Of a DNA stretch of 56,010 nucleotides, positions 1 through 7,933 are shown piece after piece. Under the pieces are notes generated by a model, which worked only from the letters and a program-made list of their open reading frames with translations, searched no databases and was not told where the DNA came from. The position numbers and the translations under genes are program-made. The stretch comes from SCN-69-37 sp044507065 (GTDB taxonomy: Bacteria > Acidobacteriota > Vicinamibacteria > Vicinamibacterales > SCN-69-37): assembly GCA_044507065.1 (NCBI GenBank), contig JBIQJY010000018.1, forward strand, positions 1 through 56,010, given 5' to 3'. Positions within the stretch are counted from its first letter, which is position 1; every line of letters starts with the position of its first letter.

Positions 1-2
1 TC

Positions 3-1151
3 GTGCGGCTGCGGGCCGTCGACCTTGGCTTCGACCCTGTCCATGTCCTCACCGTCGAAGCCAGAGTCCCGATCTATCGGACGCTGGCGCCGGATCGATG
101 GCAGCGCCTCGCCGTCGACACGACCGAAGCGGTGCGGCGACTGCGAACGCTGCCTGGCGTGCAGGCCGCGTCGACAACGAGCGACCTCCCGCTTGCGGGC
201 AACCTCCTTGTGACCGAGGTGACGCCCGCTGACGACGAGCGGTCCCGTCAGGCCTTCTACCACCGTGTCAGCCCTGACTATTTCCGCACGATGGGAATGA
301 CGCTCGTAGCCGGACGCGACTTCACGAACGAGGACATCGGCGACCTGGCCCGGCTGCCGTCCATTCCGGACCCGCGAACGGCCGTACCGCGCGAGGGCGC
401 CGTCATCGTCAACGAGACGCTGGCGCGTGTGCTCTGGCCGGAGTCCGACGCGCTGGGCCGGTTCCTGTCGACGAGCTTCGATACGCGACTGACGAACCGT
501 CGCCGCGTCGTCGGCATCGTGCGCGACGTGCGGTCGGACTCGCCGCGACACGCCCCGCCGCCGGAAGTCTACGTGCCGTATCTGGAAGATCCGGGTTTCG
601 TCATGACACTGCTCGTGCGGACGACATTGCCCGCCGATCGGATCGCTGCCGCGATTCGACACGAACTGCGGGCGGTGAGCGCCGACCTGAGCATGGCAGG
701 CATCCGCTTGCTCGATGACGTGGTCGACCAGTCGATGCTCTCGTCGCGATTCAGCGCGCTGGTCGTCGGGACGTTTGCCGTGGCGTCGCTGCTGCTCTCG
801 GCGCTCGGTGTCTCTGGCGTGTTCGCGTTCGTGGCCGCCGCGCGCGTGCGAGAGGTCGGCATCCGCATGGCGCTCGGCGCGACGAGGTCCGACATCACGC
901 GGCTGTTTCTCGTGCAGGCGCTTGTCCCGATTGGCGCGGGCGTGGCGCTCGGGACCGTGGGCGCGCTGGTGCTCGGGCGGCTCGTGCAGGCGCTGCTCTT
1001 CGGCGTCGAGGCCACCGATCGCGTCAGCTTCGTCGGCGCCATCTCGACGCTCGTCGTCGTCGCGATTGCGGCAAGCTACCTGCCGGTGCGGCGGATGCTG
1101 CGGACCGACCCGGCACGGGGGCTGCGCGGCCAGGCGTCGGGTCGAGGCTGA
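3..1151 (+). CDS. FtsX/MacB-type ABC permease, C-terminal part (5' truncated by window)
   Basis: The reading frame is open from the window edge, so the GTG at position 3 is unlikely to be the true start. The 382 visible residues match the second half of the double-FtsX permeases that are abundant in Acidobacteria: a MacB-type periplasmic domain (about residues 10-245) and then a terminal FtsX domain with three to four membrane segments (about 255-370) carrying the family motif VREVGIRMALGA. These proteins have no fused ATPase; relatives of the MacB family move lipids, peptides or drugs or transmit mechanical force, but the substrate of this subgroup is unknown. The gene ends 29 nt before the convergent AsmA-like gene, with no terminator visible between them. 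The family call is firm; the function is not. Confidence 0.85.
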   Translation: MRLRAVDLGFDPVHVLTVEARVPIYRTLAPDRWQRLAVDTTEAVRRLRTLPGVQAASTTSDLPLAGNLLVTEVTPADDERSRQAFYHRVSPDYFRTMGMTLVAGRDFTNEDIGDLARLPSIPDPRTAVPREGAVIVNETLARVLWPESDALGRFLSTSFDTRLTNRRRVVGIVRDVRSDSPRHAPPPEVYVPYLEDPGFVMTLLVRTTLPADRIAAAIRHELRAVSADLSMAGIRLLDDVVDQSMLSSRFSALVVGTFAVASLLLSALGVSGVFAFVAAARVREVGIRMALGATRSDITRLFLVQALVPIGAGVALGTVGALVLGRLVQALLFGVEATDRVSFVGAISTLVVVAIAASYLPVRRMLRTDPARGLRGQASGRG

Positions 1152-1180
1152 CGTAACAGGGGCGCCGCGACCTTCCAACC

Positions 1181-2701
1181 TCAAAAGATGGCGCCGAAGC
1201 GGACGCCGAATTTCGGTTCCTCGCGGGTGCCGGTGATCTTGATCGGGACCACCGCGCCGGCGCCGTCCTTCCGGAACAGCGCGTTGAACGGCTTGATGAA
1301 AATCGACTTGAAGCCGCCGACCGCTTCCGAGACCGTCGCGTCCATGCGCAATTCGCCCTCGAAGTCGAGCTCGCCCGAGGTCAGCGCATAGGTGCCGGCC
1401 AGCGCCACGCGGGCGCCCGGCACCTGGAAGGTGAGATTCGTCAGTCGCGCGGAACCGCGGGCCAGCCGCACCTGCCCGCGCAGGTTCGTCATGACGCGGC
1501 CGAGCGGATCGTCCTCGTCAATCGCCTGCGCGCGACGGCTGAAGGCCTCCATCTTCGACTGCACGCCCTTCTCGGTGAACTGTGTCTCGGTCAGGCCGAA
1601 TCGCCCGTCGACCTCGAGCCGCTGCACCACGCGGCTCTCACCCGGCGGCAGCTTCATCCGGGCATCGAGCGTGAGGTCACCGGTCATCACGGGCTGCGGC
1701 GCATCGATGACGAGCGCGAGGATGTCCTCGATGCGACCATCATCGATCTTCACGCCGAACTCGAGGGCACGGTTGCCGGGACCTTCGAGATTGAGGACCG
1801 CACCTTCGACGACCATGGGCGTCTCGACAAGTACCGCATCGACCCGGTTGAGGACCGTCGTGCCATTCGTGCCCGTCACCACCGCGTCGAACTCGGTCGT
1901 GAGCGGTACCGGCCGGCCGCCCAGATCAAGGCTGAAGTCGGGCACGCTGGCCTCGCCCTGCACGTCGATCCGCTGAATCACGCCGGCAAACCGGCCGGTC
2001 GACTGCAGCGTGCCGCCGATGCCGTTGATCGTGCCGAGGTCCGCATTCTCGAACTTGTACTCGCCCTCGAGCGGCGATTGCACGACCTGCCCGGGCAGGA
2101 GCGGGCCGAACGAACCGTGTGCGGTGACGAGGCCCGTCGGCACGGGGTTGGTGAGGATCGCATCGAACGGCATCGCCAGGTTGAAGCCGATGTCGCGCAC
2201 GTGCAGGTCGTGGATGGTGAACTGCAGCGGCTTCTTGTCCGGTTCCTTGCGGACGAACAGGAGCACGGCGTCCTCGGTCAGGAAGTTGCGGATGATGATC
2301 TCGCTTGGATCGCCGCCGCCTTCGGGCCGCGGCAGCTCGTCACGCACGTCGCCCGGCGGGACGGCAATCCGCAGGCCCCGCGCCACGACGGTATCCACCT
2401 GCTTGCGCATCAGCGAAAACAGGCCGATGTTCACGTCGAACTCGTCGATGGCAATGAAAGGCGGCAGGTCAGGCTGGTCGGGAACCCGGATCGACAGGCC
2501 CTGACCCCTGACCCGCGGGCGGGGCAGGATGTGGACCGAGACCTGGTCGATCGTGGCGTCGAGACTCAGGTGCTCATCCAGCCCCTGCTGGACCATGGCC
2601 GTGATTTTTGACGGGCGGGCCAGCCACAGGAACGCTCCCACCAGCACGACAAGGACGGCGGCGCCGATTCCAAGCGCCCATTTCAACCAGCGTCGAGACA
2701 C
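1181..2701 (-). CDS. AsmA-like single-span envelope protein
   Basis: This 506-residue protein has one N-terminal membrane segment (about residues 10-28), then a long beta-rich region with the repeated AsmA pattern, in which derivatives of LSLDATIDQVSVHI and later layers of FEGELRMDATVSEAVGG describe stacked beta strands. AsmA/YhdP proteins are bridge-like envelope proteins implicated in outer-membrane assembly and phospholipid transport. I chose the GTG at 2701 because GGAGG lies 5 nt upstream; a start 21 codons earlier would precede this Shine-Dalgarno and add a poorly conserved stretch. It is transcribed away from the purine permease and converges on the upstream FtsX gene. The AsmA assignment rests on overall pattern rather than a short catalytic motif, so subfamily is uncertain. 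Confidence 0.75.
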   Translation of the reverse strand: MSRRWLKWALGIGAAVLVVLVGAFLWLARPSKITAMVQQGLDEHLSLDATIDQVSVHILPRPRVRGQGLSIRVPDQPDLPPFIAIDEFDVNIGLFSLMRKQVDTVVARGLRIAVPPGDVRDELPRPEGGGDPSEIIIRNFLTEDAVLLFVRKEPDKKPLQFTIHDLHVRDIGFNLAMPFDAILTNPVPTGLVTAHGSFGPLLPGQVVQSPLEGEYKFENADLGTINGIGGTLQSTGRFAGVIQRIDVQGEASVPDFSLDLGGRPVPLTTEFDAVVTGTNGTTVLNRVDAVLVETPMVVEGAVLNLEGPGNRALEFGVKIDDGRIEDILALVIDAPQPVMTGDLTLDARMKLPPGESRVVQRLEVDGRFGLTETQFTEKGVQSKMEAFSRRAQAIDEDDPLGRVMTNLRGQVRLARGSARLTNLTFQVPGARVALAGTYALTSGELDFEGELRMDATVSEAVGGFKSIFIKPFNALFRKDGAGAVVPIKITGTREEPKFGVRFGAIF

Positions 2702-2792
2702 GGAAACCTCCGGAGAGGAGAGGGGGAGAGCTACAGGGTACGGGCGGAGGTCTGGTTCGCGCAAGCCGCCGGAGGGCCCCGTGAAGAGGTAC

Positions 2793-2821
2793 TTGACAGT
2801 TTGTGAAAGGTTTCACATAAT
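2793..2821 (+). promoter_or_regulatory. Sigma70-type promoter for the purine permease
   Basis: TTGACA (2793-2798), a 17-nt spacer and CATAAT (2816-2821) form the best consensus promoter in the window. The predicted start site is near 2828, which is exactly where the long helix of the downstream leader element begins. It faces the NCS2 permease gene, giving a leader of about 175 nt. Confidence 0.75.
2802..2817 (+). promoter_or_regulatory. Operator-like palindrome inside the promoter spacer
   Basis: TGTGAAAGGTTTCACA is a 7-bp inverted repeat with a 2-bp centre lying between the -35 and -10 hexamers. A dimeric repressor bound here would block RNA polymerase. No regulator gene adjoins it, so the binding protein is unknown. 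Confidence 0.55.
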
Positions 2822-2825
2822 GAGG

Positions 2826-2975
2826 ATGTTCGTTCCCGGTCCTTACTACGTATAAAGACCCTCACGGCTTCCTTTCCCCGGAGGCCGTCAGACATCGCAA
2901 GTGCAAGCTCGCCAATAATTCTTCCGTAAATGCTCTTCCTGAAATAACTGGACCGGGAACGAGCATTTTCTTTTC
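2826..2975 (+). ncRNA. Structured leader with mutually exclusive helices; candidate riboswitch
   Basis: Positions 2826-2842 pair with 2950-2966 over 17 bp (one G-U), closing a region that holds a 9-bp hairpin (2864-2872 with 2880-2888, one G-U). An alternative hairpin, 2928-2941 with 2954-2968 (8 bp, one bulged C, then 6 more pairs), uses much of the same 3' strand and is followed by TTTTCTTTT, like an intrinsic terminator. The two structures cannot coexist. The start site predicted from the promoter is about 2828, so the RNA would begin with the long helix. The next gene is an NCS2 purine permease, a typical riboswitch target. No known class is recognised with certainty. The remaining leader, 2976-3004, holds no clear Shine-Dalgarno. 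Confidence 0.6.
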
Positions 2976-3004
2976 GCGATCCCCACTCCGATAAACTGCG
3001 CGCC

Positions 3005-4324
3005 ATGCTCGATCGCCTCTTCCGGCTGAACGAGAACGGCACCACCGTGCGCACCGAGGTCGTGGCCGGCGCCACGACGTTCCTCACGACCGCGTACATC
3101 ATCTTCGTGCAGCCGGCCGTGCTTGGCGCAGCGGGCATGGACAGCGGCGCCGTGCTCACGGCTACTTGCCTCGCCACGGCCATTGCCACACTCTTCATGG
3201 CGTTCTGGGCGAACTATCCGTTTGCCGTCGCCCCGGCCATGGGCCACAACTTCTTCTTTGCCTTCACGGTTGTTCTTGCCGGCGGCACGCCGTGGCAGAT
3301 TGCCCTCGGCGCCGTGGCGATTGCCGGCATCCTGTTCATCCTCACGGCCGGTCTTGGCCTGCGGGAAATGGTCATCCGCGCACTGCCCGAGTCGTTCACG
3401 CACGCGATTGGCGTCGGCATCGGGCTGCTCATCGCCGTCATCGGACTCGAGTGGGCCGGCGTCATCGTCGACGCGCCCGGCACGCTCGTGGGCCTGGGCA
3501 ACCTGAAGACACCGCCCGTGCTCGTCGCGCTCGGCACCTTCGCGCTGATGGCCGTCCTGCAGGCGTGGCGCGTGCCCGGCGCGACACTCATCGGGATGAT
3601 TGCCGCCGCGGTGGCGGCGCTCGGGCTCGGGTTGACGACATGGACGGGCGTCGTGTCGACGCCGCCATCGCTCGCGCCGACGTTCCTGGAACTCGACATC
3701 GCCGGCGCCCTCACGCCTGCGATGTTCGACGTCGTCTTCGTCTTCTTCTTCCTGGCGCTCTTCGACTCCGTGGGCACGCTCGTCGCACTCACGAGCCGGC
3801 TGGGGCTCGTCCGGAACGGCACGTTCCCCAGGGCGAAACAGGCATTGCTTGCCGATGCCGCCGGCACGGTCATCGGCGCCGGCCTCGGCACGTCGACTGT
3901 GACGGCCTACGTCGAAAGCTCCACGGGCGTCGCCGCCGGCGGCCGCACGGGCCTCGCCTCCGTTGTCACGGCCGTGCTGTTCCTTGTCGCGCTGTTCTGC
4001 CATCCGCTCGTGGAACTGGTCGGTGGCGGCTACACTGGTGGCGGCGGACTCACGCTCTATCCGGTGATCGCACCGGCGCTCATGCTCGTGGGCGTGACGA
4101 TGATGGAGGGCGTGCGGAACGTGCGGTGGAACGACTTCACCGAGGCGCTTCCGGCGTTTCTCGCCATCACGATCATGCCGCTCTCGATGAGCATCACCGA
4201 TGGCATCGCCTTCGGGCTCATCGGCTACGTCGTCCTCAAGGCCGCAACGGGACGCGGGCGCGAACTGCACTGGCTGGTCTACGCCTTCGGCCTGCTGTTC
4301 CTGGCGCGCTACGCCCTTTTGTAG
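3005..4324 (+). CDS. NCS2 family purine permease (AzgA/PbuG-like, adenine/guanine/hypoxanthine type)
   Basis: This 439-residue polytopic inner-membrane protein matches the COG2252 branch of nucleobase:cation symporters. The N-terminus LNENGTTVRTEVVAGATTFL and the following TAYIIFVQPAVL, then ANYPFAVAPAMGHNFFFAFT, are hallmark stretches of the AzgA-like group. The length is normal for the family and about 12-14 membrane segments are visible. The central SSTGVAAGGRTGLASV is the conserved segment that contributes to the substrate site. Members import adenine, guanine, hypoxanthine or xanthine; the exact base cannot be read from the sequence. It is preceded by a strong promoter, an operator-like palindrome and a structured leader, so regulation is probably two-layered. 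It stands alone, with no purine catabolic genes next to it. Confidence 0.9.
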   Translation: MLDRLFRLNENGTTVRTEVVAGATTFLTTAYIIFVQPAVLGAAGMDSGAVLTATCLATAIATLFMAFWANYPFAVAPAMGHNFFFAFTVVLAGGTPWQIALGAVAIAGILFILTAGLGLREMVIRALPESFTHAIGVGIGLLIAVIGLEWAGVIVDAPGTLVGLGNLKTPPVLVALGTFALMAVLQAWRVPGATLIGMIAAAVAALGLGLTTWTGVVSTPPSLAPTFLELDIAGALTPAMFDVVFVFFFLALFDSVGTLVALTSRLGLVRNGTFPRAKQALLADAAGTVIGAGLGTSTVTAYVESSTGVAAGGRTGLASVVTAVLFLVALFCHPLVELVGGGYTGGGGLTLYPVIAPALMLVGVTMMEGVRNVRWNDFTEALPAFLAITIMPLSMSITDGIAFGLIGYVVLKAATGRGRELHWLVYAFGLLFLARYALL

Positions 4325-4418
4325 GCTCGCGGAGACGGTCCGACGGGCGGCGGGGCCGGCCCCGACCGTCAGCCCGCCTGAAGATGGGACCCCCAGCGGC
4401 AACCCGGGCTGCAGCGAC

Positions 4419-4447
4419 TTGGCCGGGCCCATGATCCGGGCTAGACT
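4419..4447 (+). promoter_or_regulatory. Promoter of the first kinase gene
   Basis: TTGGCC (4419-4424), 17 nt, TAGACT (4442-4447). The predicted start site is near 4454, leaving a leader of about 18 nt. The same -10 hexamer TAGACT with a 17-nt spacer precedes the second kinase gene. Confidence 0.5.
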
Positions 4448-4471
4448 CCGTGTCTCGCCGTCACTTCAACT

Positions 4472-6292
4472 ATGGTCGGGCAGCACATTGGCAAGTATCG
4501 CGTAACGCAGCAGGTCGGCCGTGGCGGCATGGGCACCGTCTACTGCGCGACCGATGAGACGCTGCACCGCGAAGTCGCCGTCAAGGTGCTCAACGCCGGC
4601 CTGAACGACCCCACCGTCGGACGCAGGTTCCGCGCCGAGGCGGTGACCGTCGCGCGACTGAACCACCCCGGCATCGCCACCATCTACGAACTGGTCCAGC
4701 ACGATGGGCAGTGGCTCATGGTGATGGAGTACGTCCGCGGCGAGACCCTCGAGCACGTGGTGGCGCAGAACGGCCCGCTGCCCGTCGAACGCGCGGCCGA
4801 TATTGTCATGCAGATGCTGGCGGCGCTCGCGCACGCGCACAGCCTCGGGGTGGTACATCGCGACCTGAAGCCGGCGAACCTGATGCTGACGGCCGGTGGC
4901 GGCGTCAAGGTCATGGACTTCGGCATTGCCCGCGTGGCTGGCGCCGAGCATTTGACGACAGCCGGCTTCATGATGGGGACTCCGGCCTACATGGCTCCCG
5001 AGCAGGTGACCGGCAGCGACGTCGATGCGCGTGCCGACCTCTATGCCGCGGGCCTGATCTTCTACCACCTGGTCACCGGGCAGCTGCCATTCAGCGGCGA
5101 CACGCCCTTCCTGCTCGCGCAGGCGCGGGTGCAGGATGCGCCGACGCCGATTCGAACGGTTCGCGGCGACCTGCCCGAGTGGGTGGAAGAGGTCATTGCC
5201 CGCGCACTCGCGCTCGCGCCCGAAGATCGCTTCCAGACGGCCCTCGCGTTCCGCGAGGCCATTCGCCGCGGCCTGTCGAACCTGCCGATCGAAGCGCCGG
5301 CATCCGCTGCGCTGCCGCCCGAACTCGTGATGACGGCCGAGCCAGGCTCGTTGCGGGTGGGGACGTCGCAGGCGCCCGGACCGAAGCCGACGGCGCCTCC
5401 CGCGGCTGTCACGCCGACCGTGGGATCGATCGCCGCGGGCAGCGGCGACGTTTCGGCAGGAGCCGGCGGTGCGGGCCTCGCGCGCCGCCCGCCCGTTGCG
5501 ATTGTCGCGGCCCTGCTCATCGCAGCGGCATTTGGCGGCTGGTGGGTCCTGCGGTCGGACCCCGTCCCGCCCGCCGCGCCGGCACTGGAAGCGCCTGCGA
5601 TCGGAGCCGCGTCGACCGATCCAACACCTCAGGCCGACGACGAGGCCGGACCGGCAAGCGACGCGCCGGCGACGGCTGAAACGGCCGCAGCCGCGAACGC
5701 CGCGTCGGCTTCGCCACCCGAGACGCCCCCCGCGGAGGCGCCGGCGCCGCCGCCCGCGGCGCCCGCGGCGCCCGGCTCCGAAGGGTCTGTCGGAGCTGGT
5801 GCGTCGGGTGGCAGTTCGAGCGCCACGACTGCCGGGACGGCCGGCGACTCCGCGCCCGCCCCCGCAGCATCGACGGGACGCACCGCCATTCCACCAGCGC
5901 CCGCCGACGGGCCGACAGTCTTTCGCAATGTGCGTGCGTTCGTCGTCACCGGACGCCGCGTGGACGAACGCGACGCCGTGCTGGCGTTCGCCGACGGTGA
6001 GGCCCGGCTTGCGGATTCCGGCGGAGGGACCACCTACGCGTCCCTGCCGTTCACGCAGATCACCAGCGCGGCGCATATACGTGCCCGGAATCCGAAGTGG
6101 TTTCCCACGCTGGCCGGGCCCGCTGCCGACATCGACATGCCGGGCGGGCTGTTCCGCGGGGATCGGCACTGGCTCGTATTGCAGTCGCGGACCGGCTACC
6201 TCATTGCCCGGATCGATGACGACGACTGGCGCCGTGTCGCGCAGGCCGTCACCGATCACCTTGGCCTGACCGTCGCGGAAATCGCCCGGTAA
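4472..6292 (+). CDS. Transmembrane Ser/Thr protein kinase
   Basis: The 606-residue protein opens with a Hanks-type kinase domain (residues 8-270): glycine loop GRGGMG 16-21, catalytic Lys38, HRDLKPAN from 129 with Asp131, DFG 149-151, and the activation segment GTPAYMAPE 169-177. A membrane helix follows at about 341-360, then a long Ala/Pro-rich linker, then a globular C-terminal domain from about 475 that would be outside the cytoplasm. The C-terminal domain resembles that of the second kinase 1.6 kb downstream and contains an HWLVLQ motif; I do not recognise it. There are no PASTA repeats. Neighbours are an FHA-containing cyclase 16 nt downstream and the second kinase, so the FHA domain may read phosphothreonines made by these kinases. 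Kinase activity looks intact. Confidence 0.93.
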   Translation: MVGQHIGKYRVTQQVGRGGMGTVYCATDETLHREVAVKVLNAGLNDPTVGRRFRAEAVTVARLNHPGIATIYELVQHDGQWLMVMEYVRGETLEHVVAQNGPLPVERAADIVMQMLAALAHAHSLGVVHRDLKPANLMLTAGGGVKVMDFGIARVAGAEHLTTAGFMMGTPAYMAPEQVTGSDVDARADLYAAGLIFYHLVTGQLPFSGDTPFLLAQARVQDAPTPIRTVRGDLPEWVEEVIARALALAPEDRFQTALAFREAIRRGLSNLPIEAPASAALPPELVMTAEPGSLRVGTSQAPGPKPTAPPAAVTPTVGSIAAGSGDVSAGAGGAGLARRPPVAIVAALLIAAAFGGWWVLRSDPVPPAAPALEAPAIGAASTDPTPQADDEAGPASDAPATAETAAAANAASASPPETPPAEAPAPPPAAPAAPGSEGSVGAGASGGSSSATTAGTAGDSAPAPAASTGRTAIPPAPADGPTVFRNVRAFVVTGRRVDERDAVLAFADGEARLADSGGGTTYASLPFTQITSAAHIRARNPKWFPTLAGPAADIDMPGGLFRGDRHWLVLQSRTGYLIARIDDDDWRRVAQAVTDHLGLTVAEIAR

Positions 6293-6308
6293 GGGCCCGT
6301 CGGGATCC

Positions 6309-7841
6309 ATGCTCCAGCTTCGTTACCAGGAACAGGGCGTCGACAAGGTCCATCGCCTGAAGCAGGGCATCACCGTCGTCGGTCGACTGCCGACCTGCGA
6401 TCTGGTGCTGTTCGATCCGAGTGTGTCGCGGCAGCACGCCACCCTGCGTGTCATCGACGCCGAGTGTCGCCTGCGGGACGCCGGAAGCCGGTTCGGCTCG
6501 TATCTGGACGATGCACCCGTAGCTGACGAAGTGGACGTGCGGCCCGGGCAGACCCTCGGGCTCGGCGAGGTGAAACTCGTGCTCGAGCAGCACGTGTCCG
6601 AAGAGACGCTGCTCAGCGAGGGCCACGAGATTTCCGAGGGCCCGGGCACGATCTGCCGCCCGATGTCGCGTGGCGTCGATGTCGCGGTCCCGGCCGGCGG
6701 CGACGGGCATTTGATTCGCCTGCTCGCCGACGTGGGCCGGACGCTGCTCAGCAGCCAGTCGCTCGCTGAAGTCCTCAACCGGGTCGTCGATCGAGCGTTC
6801 GATGCCGTGCCGGCCGACCGGGCCTTCCTGATGCTGCGCGAGGAAGACGACCAGTCGCTGGCGGCGCGCGTGCTGCGCCACCGCGACGGGAGTGTGCCGC
6901 CCAACCCGACGCTGAGCCGGCAGGTGGTGCACCGGGTGATGACCGAGCGGGTGGCCATTCTCGCCTCCGACGCGACGAGTGATCCCGGCCTGGGCGTCAC
7001 CGACAGCATGGTGCGGTTCAACATCCGGTCGTTCATGTGCGCGCCGCTCTGGAATCGCGACGACGTCGTGGGTGTGCTGTACGTGGACAGTCCGCGGATC
7101 GCGCAGTTCACCGGCGCGGATCTCGACGCCTTTTCGGCGCTCACGCATTCGGCCGCGGTCGCCATCGAGCAGGCGCGGCTGTCAGGACAGCTGCTCGAGG
7201 AAACCCGCCGCCGCGAGCGCCTGCAGCGCTACCACTCGCCGGCGGTGGTCAGCCGCATCCTGCAGGGCGAAGATGCCGGGGAAGAGCTCAACGCGCACGA
7301 ACGCGACGTCACCGTGATGTTCTGCGACCTGGCGGGCTTCACGACGCTCTGCGAGCACATTCCCCCGGCGCAGGCGGCCGCGCTCCTCAACACATTCCTG
7401 ACGCGGATGACCGATGTCGTCTTCGAGCACGAGGGCACGCTCGACAAGTTCCTGGGTGACGGGCTGCTCGCGGTGTTCGGGGCGCCGTTCGAACAGCCGG
7501 GGCACCCGCAACGTGCAGTGCAGGCGGCCATGGCGATGCGCCGGGCGCTGACGGAGATGAACCGCGTGCTCGAGACGCCGAAGCTCCAGATGCGCATTGC
7601 GATCAACAGCGGCGTGGCGCTGACCGGCGACATCGGATCGCCACGGCGGCGCGAGTTCACCGTGCTCGGCGACGTGGTCAATACGGCGGCCCGCATGGAG
7701 GAACTGGCGGGTCCGGGTGACATCCTGGTGTCCGGCGCGACGCGCGCCAGGCTCGGCGACGACATTGCCGTTCGCCTCGTCGGCGCCCGCGTGCTTCGCG
7801 GGCGCACCGCCCCCATCGATCTGTACGCGGTCGACGGCTGA
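6309..7841 (+). CDS. FHA-GAF-class III adenylate cyclase
   Basis: Three domains are visible in 510 residues. An FHA domain (1-95) has Gly25-Arg26, Ser40-Arg41 and His43 placed for phosphothreonine binding. A GAF domain (about 138-290) includes RSFMCAPLW and GVLYVDS. A class III cyclase domain (about 330-495) has metal-binding Asp340 (FCDLAGFT) and Asp384 (FLGDG), Lys380 and Thr451 at the base-specifying positions, which favours ATP over GTP, and Asn458/Arg462 (NTAAR) for transition-state binding. It would make cAMP in the cytoplasm in response to a GAF ligand and to phosphorylated partners. The start ATG is 16 nt after the kinase stop, so the two are probably co-transcribed. No membrane segment is seen. 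Confidence 0.93.
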   Translation: MLQLRYQEQGVDKVHRLKQGITVVGRLPTCDLVLFDPSVSRQHATLRVIDAECRLRDAGSRFGSYLDDAPVADEVDVRPGQTLGLGEVKLVLEQHVSEETLLSEGHEISEGPGTICRPMSRGVDVAVPAGGDGHLIRLLADVGRTLLSSQSLAEVLNRVVDRAFDAVPADRAFLMLREEDDQSLAARVLRHRDGSVPPNPTLSRQVVHRVMTERVAILASDATSDPGLGVTDSMVRFNIRSFMCAPLWNRDDVVGVLYVDSPRIAQFTGADLDAFSALTHSAAVAIEQARLSGQLLEETRRRERLQRYHSPAVVSRILQGEDAGEELNAHERDVTVMFCDLAGFTTLCEHIPPAQAAALLNTFLTRMTDVVFEHEGTLDKFLGDGLLAVFGAPFEQPGHPQRAVQAAMAMRRALTEMNRVLETPKLQMRIAINSGVALTGDIGSPRRREFTVLGDVVNTAARMEELAGPGDILVSGATRARLGDDIAVRLVGARVLRGRTAPIDLYAVDG

Positions 7842-7868
7842 GCGCGAGACGTCCGATCCCCTCACAAA

Positions 7869-7897
7869 TTGACAAGGCCAGGGGTGCGTCCTAGACT
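7869..7897 (+). promoter_or_regulatory. Promoter of the second kinase gene
   Basis: TTGACA (7869-7874), a 17-nt spacer, TAGACT (7892-7897). The predicted start site is near 7905, giving a leader of about 29 nt before the ATG at 7934. Confidence 0.6.
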
Positions 7898-7933
7898 GCC
7901 AAGTTCCCTCGCACGGACCGGGGCCACATTCGC

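Noticed and set aside
2843..2935. Classical purine (guanine/adenine) riboswitch, because the leader has TATAAA after a helix and CCGTAAATG
   Set aside because: The conserved J2-3 sequence and the paired P3 around the CCGTAAA loop of that class are absent; the CCGTAAATG match alone may be chance.
2888..6310. Very long minus-strand open frames opposite the purine permease and first kinase (over 500 codons each)
   Set aside because: They are antisense to strongly conserved genes in GC-rich DNA, with Arg/His/Asp-rich translations lacking any domain. They reflect codon-position GC bias.
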